Part shown: positions 1 through 8,830 of the stretch, piece after piece
Numbering within the stretch: the first letter of the stretch is position 1
How the letters are laid out: each line of letters starts with the position of its first letter
The notes under the pieces: generated by a model
Seen by the model: only the letters and a program-made list of their open reading frames with translations
The model's database searches: none
What the model was told of the DNA's origin: nothing
NCBI RefSeq assembly: GCF_025562715.2
Contig: NZ_JAPFCC010000001.1
Coordinates: forward strand, 5,103,501 to 5,167,500
Reading direction: 5' to 3'
Length of the DNA: 64,000 bases
From: Endozoicomonas gorgoniicola
GTDB lineage: Bacteria > Pseudomonadota > Gammaproteobacteria > Pseudomonadales > Endozoicomonadaceae
Made by a program: the position numbers and the translations under genes

Positions 1-1
1 G

Positions 2-784
2 GGAAGAAAGCCTAATAAGCAGAAAGCGATTGATCAGCGCTTCGCTTATCTGGCCTCTAATGGGTACATTCTTGCGGAAAAAAAAGACTTTCCCAGAGAC
101 TGGTACAAGCATTTTCAGGGTGGTGACCTGAATAGGATTTATATAGATGAGACAGGTTTCAGAGCCAGAGTCTTTATTAATGAAACCAAAAAGACCGTTC
201 TGCTTGCCATTGCAGGTACTGACTTTTCTGATAAAGACAGCATTTTGTCAGCAGCTTACCTGGCTTATGGAAGGCAATCTGGTGCAATGATGAACGCCAT
301 GGATCTGGTTCTTGATCTGAGACAAATGTATTTCGAAAAGGACTATCGTATAGAAATTACCGGCGCATCCCAGGGAGGGGCTATTGCCCAGCTGGTAGCT
401 TATGCAACGGCTGCTTCAGCTTTTGTATTTAACAGCCAAATGCCCGGTCAGGCACTTCTGGATATTGTTATGCCTGATGCCAAGGTAGATATTAAGCATG
501 CCTACATTGGAGGAGATATGCTGAACGACAGCATCCATCCGGCAGGTTTTATTTTCCAGAACTCATCTACGGTAGAAACGCTTGAAATAATGCTTGATGA
601 CACTATGGAAGATGAAGTCAATGACCTTTACTACAGGCAGCATGGTGTACTTGGTTACTACTTAGCAACGACTCCGTGGGTCAGGCACTGGACCGGAACG
701 GTTCTGTTTGTTTCTGAAAAGCTTGCCGGTAAAGACTTTGCTGATCTTTATGCAAAAGAAACAGGTAAAAAGAGTGCCAAATAA
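2..784 (+). CDS. Lipase-like alpha/beta hydrolase, 5' end cut by window edge
   Basis: The frame is open from base 2 with no start codon in view, so the gene begins before the window. The visible 260 codons end at TAA. A G-A-S-Q-G nucleophile elbow (serine codon at 368-370) follows a beta-strand (RIEITGAS), as in class 3 lipases and DUF2974/Mbeg1-like hydrolases. A GGDMLND stretch and a RQHG motif further on could supply the acidic and histidine members of a triad, but this is inference. A TTG at 245 could act as a start, but it would remove the N-terminal part of the fold, and clear coding sequence lies upstream of it. Substrate unknown. The next gene is convergent. Confidence 0.7.
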   Translation, partial: GRKPNKQKAIDQRFAYLASNGYILAEKKDFPRDWYKHFQGGDLNRIYIDETGFRARVFINETKKTVLLAIAGTDFSDKDSILSAAYLAYGRQSGAMMNAMDLVLDLRQMYFEKDYRIEITGASQGGAIAQLVAYATAASAFVFNSQMPGQALLDIVMPDAKVDIKHAYIGGDMLNDSIHPAGFIFQNSSTVETLEIMLDDTMEDEVNDLYYRQHGVLGYYLATTPWVRHWTGTVLFVSEKLAGKDFADLYAKETGKKSAK

Positions 785-794
785 GAACTCTTTT

Positions 795-828
795 AAAAAA
801 TCTGATCAGCGGCTATTAAGAAGCCGCT
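795..828 (-). terminator. Putative terminator of the small membrane protein gene
   Basis: A 7-bp stem AGCGGCT/AGCCGCT (808-814 with 822-828) overlaps the stop codon of the minus-strand gene. On that strand it is followed, seven bases later, by six T residues (complement of 795-800). The distance to the T run is longer than ideal, so this is a moderate call. Confidence 0.4.
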
Positions 829-1148
829 GCAGCACTCAGCCCATTACTGGTTGAGTTCATAAATACAAAATAAAGACGTACCACAACAAAGATAAGCCCT
901 ATTACCATGCCCAGTAGCAGGTTGGAAAGGCTCATAATAAAGGCGCCAGCCAGTGCAGCAAAAGGAATCCATGGCAGCATCAGGTACATCAGGCGCAGAT
1001 ACGCGCGGGCTTTGTTGCAGGATTTTGCACCAAATAGTCCCAGTACGGTAACCGGAAGAATAGTCAAAGGCAGGACAACGCTGATCAGGGTCAGGAGAAC
1101 CAGCCAATCCGGAGAACCGATCAAAAACTGTTCGAAAGACGCCAGCAT
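816..1148 (-). CDS. Small integral membrane protein, function unknown
   Basis: A 110-residue, very hydrophobic protein with about three predicted membrane segments (LVLLTLISVVLPLTILPV; a region around residues 50-75; LLLGMVIGLIFVVVRLYF), separated by a basic loop (KSCNKARAYLR). A GTG four codons upstream (1160) is in frame, but the GGAG it overlaps lies about six bases before the ATG at 1148 and serves as its ribosome binding site, so 1148 is preferred. No family recognised. A shadow frame of similar length overlaps it but lacks membrane-protein logic. Convergent with the lipase-like gene. Confidence 0.55.
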   Translation of the reverse strand: MLASFEQFLIGSPDWLVLLTLISVVLPLTILPVTVLGLFGAKSCNKARAYLRLMYLMLPWIPFAALAGAFIMSLSNLLLGMVIGLIFVVVRLYFVFMNSTSNGLSAAAAS

Positions 1149-1336
1149 AACAATCTCCACTTTTCTGTCCTGCCATGATGACCGGATTGCTTCATTATTG
1201 CTGTAAGATATTGCCGCCGTCGCATCAAGGCTTTATGAGCAGAGGTGGGTATATTTACTGGGCTTCTATCAGGTTTGTTGACAAGGTGATTAGTCACAAC
1301 CTGCAGGCTGTATGTAATACCAATCGCAGTTATTAG

Positions 1337-1918
1337 TTATTGTCTGATTCCTTCTACTTCCAGCGTAATATGAATATCAGCGGATGCTGGTCCGAGGTTC
1401 ATGTCGAAATCAGCCATAGACAACTGGGTGGTTCCGGAAAAACCAGCTCTGTAACCTCCCCATGGGTCTCTGCCTTCGCCGACTTTAACCGCTTCAATAA
1501 CGATTTTTTTGGTGACGCCCTTCAGGGTGAAGTCACCATAAATTCTGGCATTTTGTCCGTCGTCGCTTTCAATCCGGGTACTGACAAAAGAGGCTTCAGG
1601 GAACTGACTGGTGTTGAGAAATTTTTTACCGCGCAGGTGTTTATCCCGTTCAGCATGACTACTGTTCACTGAGTTGGTATTAATGTTTACCTTAATGCTT
1701 GATGCTTCCGGCTTTGCCGGGTCAAATTTGAATGAACCGCTAAAGTCTGTGAAATTCCCGTGAACCCAGCTATAGCCAAGATGACTGACCTTGAAGTTAA
1801 TAAAGGCATGGGCTCCTTTGGTATCGATCAGGTAGGTATTGGCACTGGCTGGTGCACTCAATCCAAGAATCGACACGGCAAAAGCAGCGATGGCAAAGAA
1901 TTTTTCTAAACGGGTCAT
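1337..1918 (-). CDS. yceI: YceI-family periplasmic lipocalin-like protein
   Basis: 193 residues with a signal peptide (cleavage after ASA, about residue 26), then the YceI beta-barrel: Y-x-I-D near the mature N-terminus, HLGYSWVHGNF, the charged segment SSHAERDKHLRGKKFLN, and the typical FTLKGVTK block followed by GFSGTTQLSMADFDM. YceI proteins bind isoprenoid-type amphiphiles in the periplasm; the ligand here is not known. It lies 39 bp downstream of a cytochrome b561 gene on the same strand, which reproduces the yceJ-yceI pair of Escherichia coli, so the two are probably co-transcribed. Length is normal for the family. Confidence 0.92.
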   Translation of the reverse strand: MTRLEKFFAIAAFAVSILGLSAPASANTYLIDTKGAHAFINFKVSHLGYSWVHGNFTDFSGSFKFDPAKPEASSIKVNINTNSVNSSHAERDKHLRGKKFLNTSQFPEASFVSTRIESDDGQNARIYGDFTLKGVTKKIVIEAVKVGEGRDPWGGYRAGFSGTTQLSMADFDMNLGPASADIHITLEVEGIRQ

Positions 1919-1957
1919 AATGTTAACTCTTATTGTTATTAGGTAGCGGTCAGGCTT

Positions 1958-2509
1958 TCAATGCGTTTTTATCATTCTTATCAGTGTTCGGTCCCGGTTA
2001 ATCACATGATGTTTAATCGCTGCCAGCCCATGCAGGGAGGCCAGAACAACCAGTGACCAGGCCAGATAAAAGTGGATCTCACCAGCTATATCTTCCTGCC
2101 CGCGAATTCCTGTTATTAAAGCGGGTACTTCAAACCAGCCAAAAAACGACAAAGGTCTTCCATCTGCCGTACTGATCAGATAACCGCTGATCATAATGCC
2201 AAACAGAAGAAGGTACATCAGATGGTGAGTTGAAACAGCCAGTCTGACGGTTGTTTTACTAAGCTCCGGGAGATGCGCAGTTTTAGGGTTAATGGCTTTC
2301 CATAGAAGCCTGAAAAGGGTAGCTGCAAACAGGGTTAAGCCAATACTTTTATGCCACCATGGAAGTGACTGATACAAAGAGTCGTAATAAGACAGGGACA
2401 TCATATACAGGCCAACACCAAACAGTCCGAAAACAGTAAAGGCACTGATCCAGTGGATAAGTATGCTGATCAGGCCGTAACCCGCTGTTGTATTTTTCCA
2501 GACGCTCAT
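1958..2509 (-). CDS. yceJ: Cytochrome b561-type membrane protein (YceJ-like)
   Basis: 183 residues, four predicted membrane helices. Histidines suited to b-type haem ligation occur near residue 19 (ILIHWI), in the second helix (WWHKSIG), in STHHLMY and in GEIHFYLAW/ASLHGLAAIKHH. This is the pattern of the prokaryotic cytochrome b561 family, which passes electrons between quinol and acceptors at the inner membrane. The electron partner is not shown by the sequence. It is the upstream gene of a likely two-gene operon with yceI. Confidence 0.88.
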   Translation of the reverse strand: MSVWKNTTAGYGLISILIHWISAFTVFGLFGVGLYMMSLSYYDSLYQSLPWWHKSIGLTLFAATLFRLLWKAINPKTAHLPELSKTTVRLAVSTHHLMYLLLFGIMISGYLISTADGRPLSFFGWFEVPALITGIRGQEDIAGEIHFYLAWSLVVLASLHGLAAIKHHVINRDRTLIRMIKTH

Positions 2510-2848
2510 GTCCGTTCCCCACTGCTCTGGTCAAAAAAAGATTACTGTAAAATAAATGTATTAAATATCATAAAAATTAGATGGCATTGTTCTAATAAAT
2601 CGAAGGGTTGGATGAAAAATTAGCCAGCTTGTTTAATGACCTATGGTAACTAATTAAGAATGATCATAAATCATTCAGTCAGTGGCTGATTATTAAGCGA
2701 CGATTGGTATTCTATTTTTACTTTTGTGCCAAATTTTACCTTTATGTTTACCTTTGTCTTTGCCTCTTGCCTCAGATCAAACTAAGCAGATTAAAATTAT
2801 TTATAATCCATTCATCCAAAGATAAGCAAAAATAAAAGAGATGTATTG
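2510..2848. other. Intergenic region between yceJ and the sugar transporter operon
   Basis: No gene seen. It must hold the divergent promoters of yceJ-yceI (minus) and the ABC transporter operon (plus). A TATAAT hexamer lies at 2802-2807, 41 bp before the lipoprotein start, without a recognisable -35, which could mean activator-dependent transcription. A pyrimidine-rich stretch with repeated TTACCTTT-like words lies at about 2715-2770; its meaning is unknown. Confidence 0.35.
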
Positions 2849-3637
2849 ATGAAAAAGCTCAATTTGTTGGTGGGGACTGCAATAGCCGTGTTGTTATCGG
2901 CTTGCAGTGGCTCTGAAGAAACTGCGACAGCGGTGATTACTGGTGATCCAATCACCAGAGATATTAAAGCAGAGCTGAAAGTCTGGTCCTGGGATGTGGC
3001 AGCAAAAGCTTTAAAAGATACGATTCCCAGCTTCAATGAAAAATATCCCAACGTAAAAGTGGTCGTGGAAGAGCTGGGCACATCGGATACTTATCAGAAG
3101 TTGATGATAGGCCTGAACTCCAATACCGGCCTGCCTGATGTGATGACCATTGAAACCGATGGTTTCGTAAAATACCCTCCTAATTTTCCTGGTGGTTTCT
3201 ACGACCTGAGCAAGGTCGCAGGGAACATGAAACAGGATTTCGACCCCAGCAAATGGCCAACTGGTGAGTACGAAGGAAAGCTTTATGCGCTTCCCTGGGA
3301 CTCTGCGCCTGCCGGTATTTTCTACCGTCGTGATTTCTTCCAGAAAGCAGACGTCAATGTTAATGACTTAACTACCTGGGGCGACTTCATTGACGCAGGT
3401 AAAAAGGTTCAGGCTGCTAACCCTGGCGTAAAGATGATTCCTATAAATTATGCCAAGGGGACTTATATTCATGGCATGTTGACCGGGCAGCTGGGCGGAG
3501 GCAGCTTTAACGAGAAAGGTGAAATAACGTTAGCAGACAACAAGAATATCAAGGCGATGGAGCTTCAGAAACGGCTGCATGACGAAGACCTGACCTACAA
3601 CGCGGATTCCTGGAACACCCTGGTTATCGCCACTAAA
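2849..3637 (+). pseudogene. Carbohydrate ABC transporter substrate-binding lipoprotein, 5' fragment (split by IS110)
   Basis: The first 263 codons of a MalE/UgpB-type (family 1) solute-binding protein. The ATG at 2849 directly follows an in-frame TTG. The N-terminus is a lipoprotein signal (hydrophobic run, then L-L-S-A-C at about residues 17-21). Typical features follow: LKVWSWDVAAKAL, IPSFNEKYPNVKV, a DVMTIETDG segment and YALPWDSAPAGIFYRRDFF. Coding continuity stops at the ACT-AAA codons (3632-3637), where the IS110-family element begins; downstream the frame runs into IS sequence and stops at 3671-3673. Removing 1591 bp joins it in frame to 5229-5750 and gives a 436-residue protein, the usual family length. 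Confidence 0.88.
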
Positions 3638-3917
3638 CGTTCATGGCCGGTAACTGGCCACCCCGAAGCATGAAAATATTGAAGCCTTCATCCAGACTTG
3701 GAGTGGGCGGCAAGGCCTGATCATGGTCGACAAATTTTTCAGAGGCTTTTGACCCTGAACCTAAACTGACCTGGACGGATCGCTCGTACCCCTAATCGTT
3801 TCCCGCCTTACGACGTTGAACGGATAGTAAAAAGACCTCTGCTGATCCTCGGCTTATGGCCCACGATCAATCCATCAGACCTTGCCATCTTCCATGATCC
3901 ATAGGGAGATTAGTCTG
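3638..3917 (+). ncRNA. Candidate bridge RNA region in the IS110 left end
   Basis: In IS110-subgroup elements the long left non-coding end encodes a structured bridge RNA that pairs with target and donor DNA for the recombinase. This 280-bp segment upstream of the transposase has the right place and size. A hairpin TGGCC-GGTAACT-GGCCA (3644-3660) is visible near the edge. I could not fold the region or locate the two guide loops, so the RNA and its ends are inferred from family knowledge. Confidence 0.35.
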
Positions 3918-5141
3918 ATGCAGTCAATTTTGAAATGTTGTGCTGGCCTCGATGTTCACAAGATGATGGTCATGGCGACTGTTCAGACCGAAGATGAAAA
4001 CGGCGAAATCAAAGAGATCACTCAGTCGTTCAAGACGTATCGACGTGAACGCAGGAAGCTTCGCGACTTCCTGGTGAAACATCAGGTTGAGCTCGTAGTC
4101 ATGGAAAGTACTGGCGTTTACTGGAAATGCGTTCACGAAACTCTGATTAAAGCAGGCCTCAAGGTCTGGGTTGTCAATGCCCGTCACGTCAAGAATGTGC
4201 CCGGTCGCAAGACTGATGTCCAGGACAGTCAGTGGCTGGCAACACTGGGTCGGTGTGGTTTGCTTCGCCCCAGCTTTGTACCGCCCCCTGATATCGAGCA
4301 GCTGAGGTTGCTGTTTCGCCGTCGTCAGAAACTGGTGGGGCAGCTTGCCGGTGAAAAGACCCGTCTGCATAAAGTTCTGGACGATGCCGGCATCCGTCTC
4401 GGTGGTGTAGTGAGTGACATACATGGCAAGTCCGCACAGGAAATGATTCAGGGACTGATTGACGGCCTGCCTCCGCAAGAGCTGGTGAAGTTTGCCCGTG
4501 GCAAGCTGAAGAGCAAAACCAAAGAGTTATTCGACAGCATGGAAGGCTCGCTGTCTTCAGCACATCTGACAGTGCTTAAGAGCATCCGGAAACATATTCA
4601 GTATCTGGATGATGAGGTTGCCGAATTGGATGCGGGAATACGCAATATTGTACAAACTCAGTACCGGGAACCCTGGCAGCTATTGCAAACCCTTCCGGGA
4701 GTCGATGAGATCGCAGCAGCAGGGTTGATTGCTGAGATCGGTGATGACATGAGTGCCTTTGGCAGCCGGGAGTCTCTGGCATCCTGGGCAGGCCTATGTC
4801 CGGGCAACAATGAAAGTGCCGGTAAGCGTAAGAGTGGTAAAACTCGTAAGGGCAACCAGTCCTTACGACGGCTGATGTGTGAGATCAGTCAGGCAGCTGT
4901 AAAGACCAAAAGCCAGTTCAAAGGCAAACATCAAAGCCTGACCATTCGCCGTGGATATAAGCGCAGCATCATTGCCATCGGACATAAAATGTTGCGGGTG
5001 ATCTACTGCATCCTCACCAGGCTTACGCCCTACAAGGATCCAGAGATTGATTACGAAGCACTGACGGTTCACAGGAATGCACCGCGCTGGTTACAGATGC
5101 TCCAGAAATATAATTATCTGCCAGCTTTAACTAAAGAATAA
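3918..5141 (+). CDS. IS110-family transposase (DEDD recombinase)
   Basis: 407 residues from the ATG at 3918, chosen because AGGGAG (about 3903-3908) lies about nine bases before it; earlier in-frame starts lack such a site. The N-terminal RuvC-like DEDD domain shows GLDVHK (first Asp), VVMESTGVYWK (Glu) and a GRKTDVQDSQWLA segment with Asp residues. The middle is helical. The C-terminal IS116/IS110/IS902 domain has LLQTLPGVDEIAAAGLIAEIG, FGSRESLASWAGLCPGNNES and GKTRKGNQSLRRLM, including the conserved serine region. It appears full length and intact, so the element may still be mobile. Confidence 0.93.
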   Translation: MQSILKCCAGLDVHKMMVMATVQTEDENGEIKEITQSFKTYRRERRKLRDFLVKHQVELVVMESTGVYWKCVHETLIKAGLKVWVVNARHVKNVPGRKTDVQDSQWLATLGRCGLLRPSFVPPPDIEQLRLLFRRRQKLVGQLAGEKTRLHKVLDDAGIRLGGVVSDIHGKSAQEMIQGLIDGLPPQELVKFARGKLKSKTKELFDSMEGSLSSAHLTVLKSIRKHIQYLDDEVAELDAGIRNIVQTQYREPWQLLQTLPGVDEIAAAGLIAEIGDDMSAFGSRESLASWAGLCPGNNESAGKRKSGKTRKGNQSLRRLMCEISQAAVKTKSQFKGKHQSLTIRRGYKRSIIAIGHKMLRVIYCILTRLTPYKDPEIDYEALTVHRNAPRWLQMLQKYNYLPALTKE

Positions 5142-5228
5142 AAGCTCATCAGAGGCTGCGAGTAAGAACCTTGCCTGTCGGTGAGGATGGAGTGCTTTGC
5201 GAGTTCGGAGCACTATTTTCATAGTAAA

Positions 5229-5750
5229 AACAACGAAGTGGCAACCGTACCTTATGGTGGCTGGTGGGGAGGAACCCTGAAAGATCAGATGCCTGAACAC
5301 AGTGGCAAATGGGGCTTCTTTTCTTTCCCGGCTTTTGAGGAGGGAGGCAACCGGGCCACTTACATCGGTGGTGCGTCACTGACTATACCCTCCCAGTCTG
5401 AGAATGGGGAGCTGGCCTGGGAATTTATCAGGAACGCCATTGCTACCAAAGACAATCAGGTCATGATGTATAAAAAATACGACCTGTTTCCTTCCTATCT
5501 GCCTGCTTTTGATGACCCCTATTTTGAAAAAGGCGATCCTTACTTTGGGGGGCAGAAGATGGCTCGTGTACTGGCGGATATGGTTCCGCACATCAATGTT
5601 TCTTTCAATACGGAAGATGGCGGTGAAGCCGGTGACTATCTCCTGAATGCACAGTCCGATATTTTGCTTGAAGATGCTCCTGTCAGAGCGAGTCTCGAAA
5701 AAGCTGCCCGGTCTTTGCAGACTGCAACGGGGCGTGCTATCGCAAATTAA
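5229..5750 (+). pseudogene. Carbohydrate ABC transporter substrate-binding lipoprotein, 3' fragment
   Basis: The host coding sequence resumes at AAC-AAC-GAA-GTG and continues as EVATVPYGGWWGGTLKDQM, a GKWGFFSFPAFEEGG segment, GGASLTIPSQSENGELAWEFIR and a C-terminal helix ending GRAIAN. These are the C-terminal lobe features of family 1 sugar-binding proteins. An open frame extends upstream into IS DNA from 5181, but that part is IS sequence, not original protein. With the split, no intact binding protein for the downstream permeases is present here, so uptake by this system is probably abolished unless another binding protein substitutes. Confidence 0.88.
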
Positions 5751-5832
5751 ATGGGAAGCCGGTTGGCGGATGATGTGACGTCTTTAACCACATTATCCGC
5801 CTGGCTCGATAGACACACCGGAAGGATATATT

Positions 5833-6747
5833 ATGGAAGCCTGTCTTTCACAAGAGAAAGAGACCAGGGTCAGTCTTCTTTCAAAACTGAAGCTGACCAA
5901 TAAAACAGCACCTTATTATTTTATTGCTCCCGCTGTTTTTCTATTTTCACTGTTTACGATTTACCCTTTTCTACGAACCATTACCCTTAGTTTTTTCAGC
6001 TACGAACGTGGTCAATATATATTTACCGGGCTGGCTAATTACTCACGCCTGTTTGGTGATGAGGTGTTTTATCAGGCTCTGTCTAACACCTTTATCTATT
6101 TGCTGATTCAGGTGCCTTTGATGTCCATGCTGTCACTGGTTCTGGCAGTGGCCATGAACTCGCGATTTATTAAATGGAAATCCCAGTTCCGGGTTGGTTA
6201 CTTTCTGCCATCTGTCACAGAGATGGTCGCCTATTCCATTATTTTCTCGCTCTTTTTAAACGATAAAGGTCTTCTTAATTACCTCCTTTCCATTTTAGGG
6301 ATCGACAGTGTGTCCTGGCTGGTTGATCCTTTCTGGGCGAAGTTCTCCATTATGCTGGCACTGACATGGCGCTGGACCGGTTACAACATGGTGATCATGC
6401 TGGCAGGTCTGCAGGGAATTCCGGCTGACCTCTATGAAGCGGCGGAAATTGATGGTGCCAGCAAATTGAAACAGTTTTTCTATATCACCATTCCGCAGAT
6501 GAAGCCTCTGATTCTGTTTTCCATGCTGATGTCTACTATCGGTACGATTAACCTGTTCAGTGAACCTTTTATTCTGACCAAAGGTGGCCCGGGTAACTCA
6601 ACCATGTCTCTTGGCCTTTATCTCTATAACCAGGGCTTTATGAATCTGAATTTTGGCTATGCGTCGGCGATCTCGGTGGTTCTGCTGATATTGACCGCAG
6701 TGATGTCGTATATACAGGTAAAGGTAGGAGGCAAAGATAATGGTTGA
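5833..6747 (+). CDS. Carbohydrate ABC transporter permease, MalF/UgpA type
   Basis: 304 residues, six predicted membrane helices, first at YYFIAPAVFLFSLFTIYPFL. The cytoplasmic EAA loop that contacts the ATPase is present (EAAEIDGASKLKQFFYITIP), as is the family segment PFILTKGGPGNSTMSLGLYLY. The ATG at 5833 follows GGAAGGATA. It lies 82 bp after the disrupted binding-protein gene and overlaps the next permease by 8 bp, so these form one operon. The family imports di- and oligosaccharides or glycerol phosphate; the substrate cannot be told from sequence. Confidence 0.93.
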   Translation: MEACLSQEKETRVSLLSKLKLTNKTAPYYFIAPAVFLFSLFTIYPFLRTITLSFFSYERGQYIFTGLANYSRLFGDEVFYQALSNTFIYLLIQVPLMSMLSLVLAVAMNSRFIKWKSQFRVGYFLPSVTEMVAYSIIFSLFLNDKGLLNYLLSILGIDSVSWLVDPFWAKFSIMLALTWRWTGYNMVIMLAGLQGIPADLYEAAEIDGASKLKQFFYITIPQMKPLILFSMLMSTIGTINLFSEPFILTKGGPGNSTMSLGLYLYNQGFMNLNFGYASAISVVLLILTAVMSYIQVKVGGKDNG

Positions 6748-7570
6748 ATCCAGCACAGGCCTCAAAAAGGTATTCACTTATACCACGATAATACTGGGGC
6801 TGATTGTCTCACTGTTTCCCTTTTACTGGATGTTTATCGGTGCGACAAACAGCTCGGCGGATATTTTCGCCTTTCCGCCCCGTCTGCTGCCCGGTGATCA
6901 TTTCTGGCAAAACCTGACCGCGCTAAACGAACAGATTGACCTTGGACGTGTTATTTTTAACTCGTTCTATGTGTCCCTGAGCTATACCTTTTTTGTTCTG
7001 GCGCTCAGTACTATTACCGGTTATGCCTTTGCAAAATTTCAGTTCAAGGGACAGGACTATATCTTCGGTGCCATCCTCCTGACCATGATGTTGCCTGCCC
7101 AGGCCACCATGATTCCCCTGTTTGATACCATGAAGGCCTTTGGCTGGCTGAACTCTTACAAAGCGGTCATTATCCCCGGTATTGCCAATGCCTTTGGTAT
7201 TTTTCTGATGCGTCAGAATATGAAAAAAATCCCCGACTCATTGATTGAGGCAGCACGGATTGATGGCTGTGGCGAATTCGCTATTTTTTACAAAATCGTG
7301 TTGCCGACCATGAAGCCTGCCATTGCCGCGCTGGGTATTTATATGTTTATGGCCCAGTGGGGGAATTTTATGTGGCAGTTGATTGTGTTGAATGATGCTT
7401 CCATGAAGACCTTGCCGGTGGCTCTGTCCTCGCTGGTTGGGTTGTCCAGGGTGGATTATGGTCAGGTGTTTATGGGAGCCAGTCTCTCGACACTGCCCGT
7501 GATCGCTATTTTCCTGTTACTTCAGAAGCAGTTTATTTCCGGCATTCTTGGTGGTGCTGTTAAAGAATAA
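6740..7570 (+). CDS. Carbohydrate ABC transporter permease, MalG/UgpE type
   Basis: 276 residues, six predicted membrane helices. The N-terminus has the usual SLFPFYWMFIGATNSSADIF segment and the EAA loop reads EAARIDGCGEFAIFYKIVLP. The start ATG lies inside the end of the preceding permease gene (8-bp overlap), which implies translational coupling, and the two proteins should form the heterodimeric channel. AGGTAGGAGG-like sequence just upstream gives the ribosome binding site. Confidence 0.93.
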   Translation: MVESSTGLKKVFTYTTIILGLIVSLFPFYWMFIGATNSSADIFAFPPRLLPGDHFWQNLTALNEQIDLGRVIFNSFYVSLSYTFFVLALSTITGYAFAKFQFKGQDYIFGAILLTMMLPAQATMIPLFDTMKAFGWLNSYKAVIIPGIANAFGIFLMRQNMKKIPDSLIEAARIDGCGEFAIFYKIVLPTMKPAIAALGIYMFMAQWGNFMWQLIVLNDASMKTLPVALSSLVGLSRVDYGQVFMGASLSTLPVIAIFLLLQKQFISGILGGAVKE

Positions 7571-7614
7571 AGCCGCATTAAGGATTACGGCAATAAAAAA
7601 CTTATCAGCTTGCC

Positions 7615-7635
7615 CTATTCCCCTAGTAGGAATAG
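7615..7635. other. Intergenic hairpin between permease and ATPase genes
   Basis: A perfect 7-bp inverted repeat, CTATTCC/GGAATAG, with a 7-base loop lies in the 110-bp gap before the ATPase gene. There is no T run, so it is more likely an mRNA-processing or stability element than a terminator. Function unproven. Confidence 0.3.
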
Positions 7636-7680
7636 CGATGGCTTGCAAATATTCATAAAAAATTGAGCAGTAGTTGAACA

Positions 7681-8808
7681 ATGGCTGAAGTCGTACTGAA
7701 GAAGGTAGAAAAGGTTTACCCCAATGGTTTTAAAGCCGTACACGGGGTTGATCTGGATATCAGGGATGGTGAGTTTATGGTATTTGTCGGCCCGTCTGGC
7801 TGTGCCAAAACAACGACCCTGCGAATGGTGGCCGGGCTGGAAGAGATTTCCAGTGGCGAGGTCTGGATCGGAGACCGTATGGTCAATAGCACTCCTCCCA
7901 AAGACCGGGGCATTGCCATGGTATTCCAGAACTATGCGCTTTACCCACACATGACCGTTTATAACAACATGGCCTTTGGTTTGAAAATGGCCAAAATCCC
8001 TGCTGATGAGATTGATCGACGGGTACAGGACGCAGCGCAAAAGCTCGATATTACCGACCTTCTGGATCGAAAACCCAAAGAAATGTCGGGTGGTCAGCGT
8101 CAGCGGGTAGCGGTGGGGCGTGCAATTGTTCGTAAGCCTGATGTTTTTTTGTTTGATGAACCCCTTTCTAACCTGGATGCGAAACTTCGTGTATCCATGC
8201 GGGTACGGATTACCCAGTTGCATAAGGAACTGAAAAAAGCCGGTCAGAATGCCACCATGATCTACGTCACCCACGATCAGGTAGAAGCCATGACGATGGG
8301 CGACAGAATTTGTGTAATGGATTACGGCAAAATTATGCAGGTTGATACACCGCTTAATTTGTACCACGCACCGGCTAATAAATTTGTTGCAGGATTTATT
8401 GGTTCTCCGGCTATGAATCTTGCTGAAGCTGAAATCATCAGCAAGGATGATCAGGTCTTTGTGAGCCTGAACGGTGAAGAGTTGTTACTTCCCGAAGATA
8501 AAGCGACAAAGGCTGAACATTATGTCGGTCAGAAAGTCTGGTTTGGTATTCGTCCGGAAAACATTGCTATCAATGAAGCGGCTGGCAGCGGTCTGACAGG
8601 CAAGGTTTCTGTTGTAGAGCAGATGGGGAATGAAGTTTATATCTATTTCTTCCTTGGAGAGCAGCAGTTTATTGCCCGTCTCTCCGGGGAGAGTAATAGC
8701 CGGGATTTCAAAGCTTTGGATTATGGCACTCCAACCCGCTTTTTCGCTGACATGAATAAGTGCCATATTTTTGATTATGAAACCGAACAGAATATTTTTC
8801 TTCAATAA
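7681..8808 (+). CDS. Sugar ABC transporter ATP-binding protein, MalK/UgpC type
   Basis: 375 residues. Walker A is at about residues 37-44 (GPSGCAKT), with alanine where the consensus P-loop has the glycine just before the lysine. The Q-loop (MVFQNYALYPHMTV), signature (MSGGQRQRVAVGRAI), Walker B with catalytic Glu (VFLFDEPLSNLDAKLR) and H-loop (YVTHDQVEAM) are all present. The C-terminal 120 residues form the TOBE/OB domain of the MalK group (VWFGIRPENI). It should power the two permeases upstream. The 110-bp gap after the permease gene could allow separate expression. A single ATPase can serve several CUT1 importers, so it may still have a role although the local binding protein is broken. 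Confidence 0.92.
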   Translation: MAEVVLKKVEKVYPNGFKAVHGVDLDIRDGEFMVFVGPSGCAKTTTLRMVAGLEEISSGEVWIGDRMVNSTPPKDRGIAMVFQNYALYPHMTVYNNMAFGLKMAKIPADEIDRRVQDAAQKLDITDLLDRKPKEMSGGQRQRVAVGRAIVRKPDVFLFDEPLSNLDAKLRVSMRVRITQLHKELKKAGQNATMIYVTHDQVEAMTMGDRICVMDYGKIMQVDTPLNLYHAPANKFVAGFIGSPAMNLAEAEIISKDDQVFVSLNGEELLLPEDKATKAEHYVGQKVWFGIRPENIAINEAAGSGLTGKVSVVEQMGNEVYIYFFLGEQQFIARLSGESNSRDFKALDYGTPTRFFADMNKCHIFDYETEQNIFLQ

Positions 8809-8830
8809 ACAGCCATGAGCGAATAAAAAA

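Larger units (their letters stand above)
3638..5228 (+). mobile_element. IS110-family insertion sequence, about 1.59 kb
   Basis: The element interrupts the sugar-binding lipoprotein gene. Boundaries come from restoring the host frame: the left host sequence ends ACTAAA and the right resumes AACAACGAAG. Because both junctions carry AAA, the ends can slide up to 3 bp (3635-5225 to 3638-5228). No long terminal inverted repeats or clear target duplication are seen, as expected for IS110. The target, read across the junction, is itself an inverted repeat (GCCACT at 3629-3634 and AGTGGC at 5237-5242). The left non-coding end (about 280 bp) is much longer than the right (about 87 bp), the arrangement of the IS110 subgroup as opposed to IS1111. 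Confidence 0.85.

Noticed and set aside
844..1176. Second minus-strand frame over the small membrane protein
   Set aside because: Composition is not like a real protein, and the other frame has clear membrane helices and a ribosome binding site.
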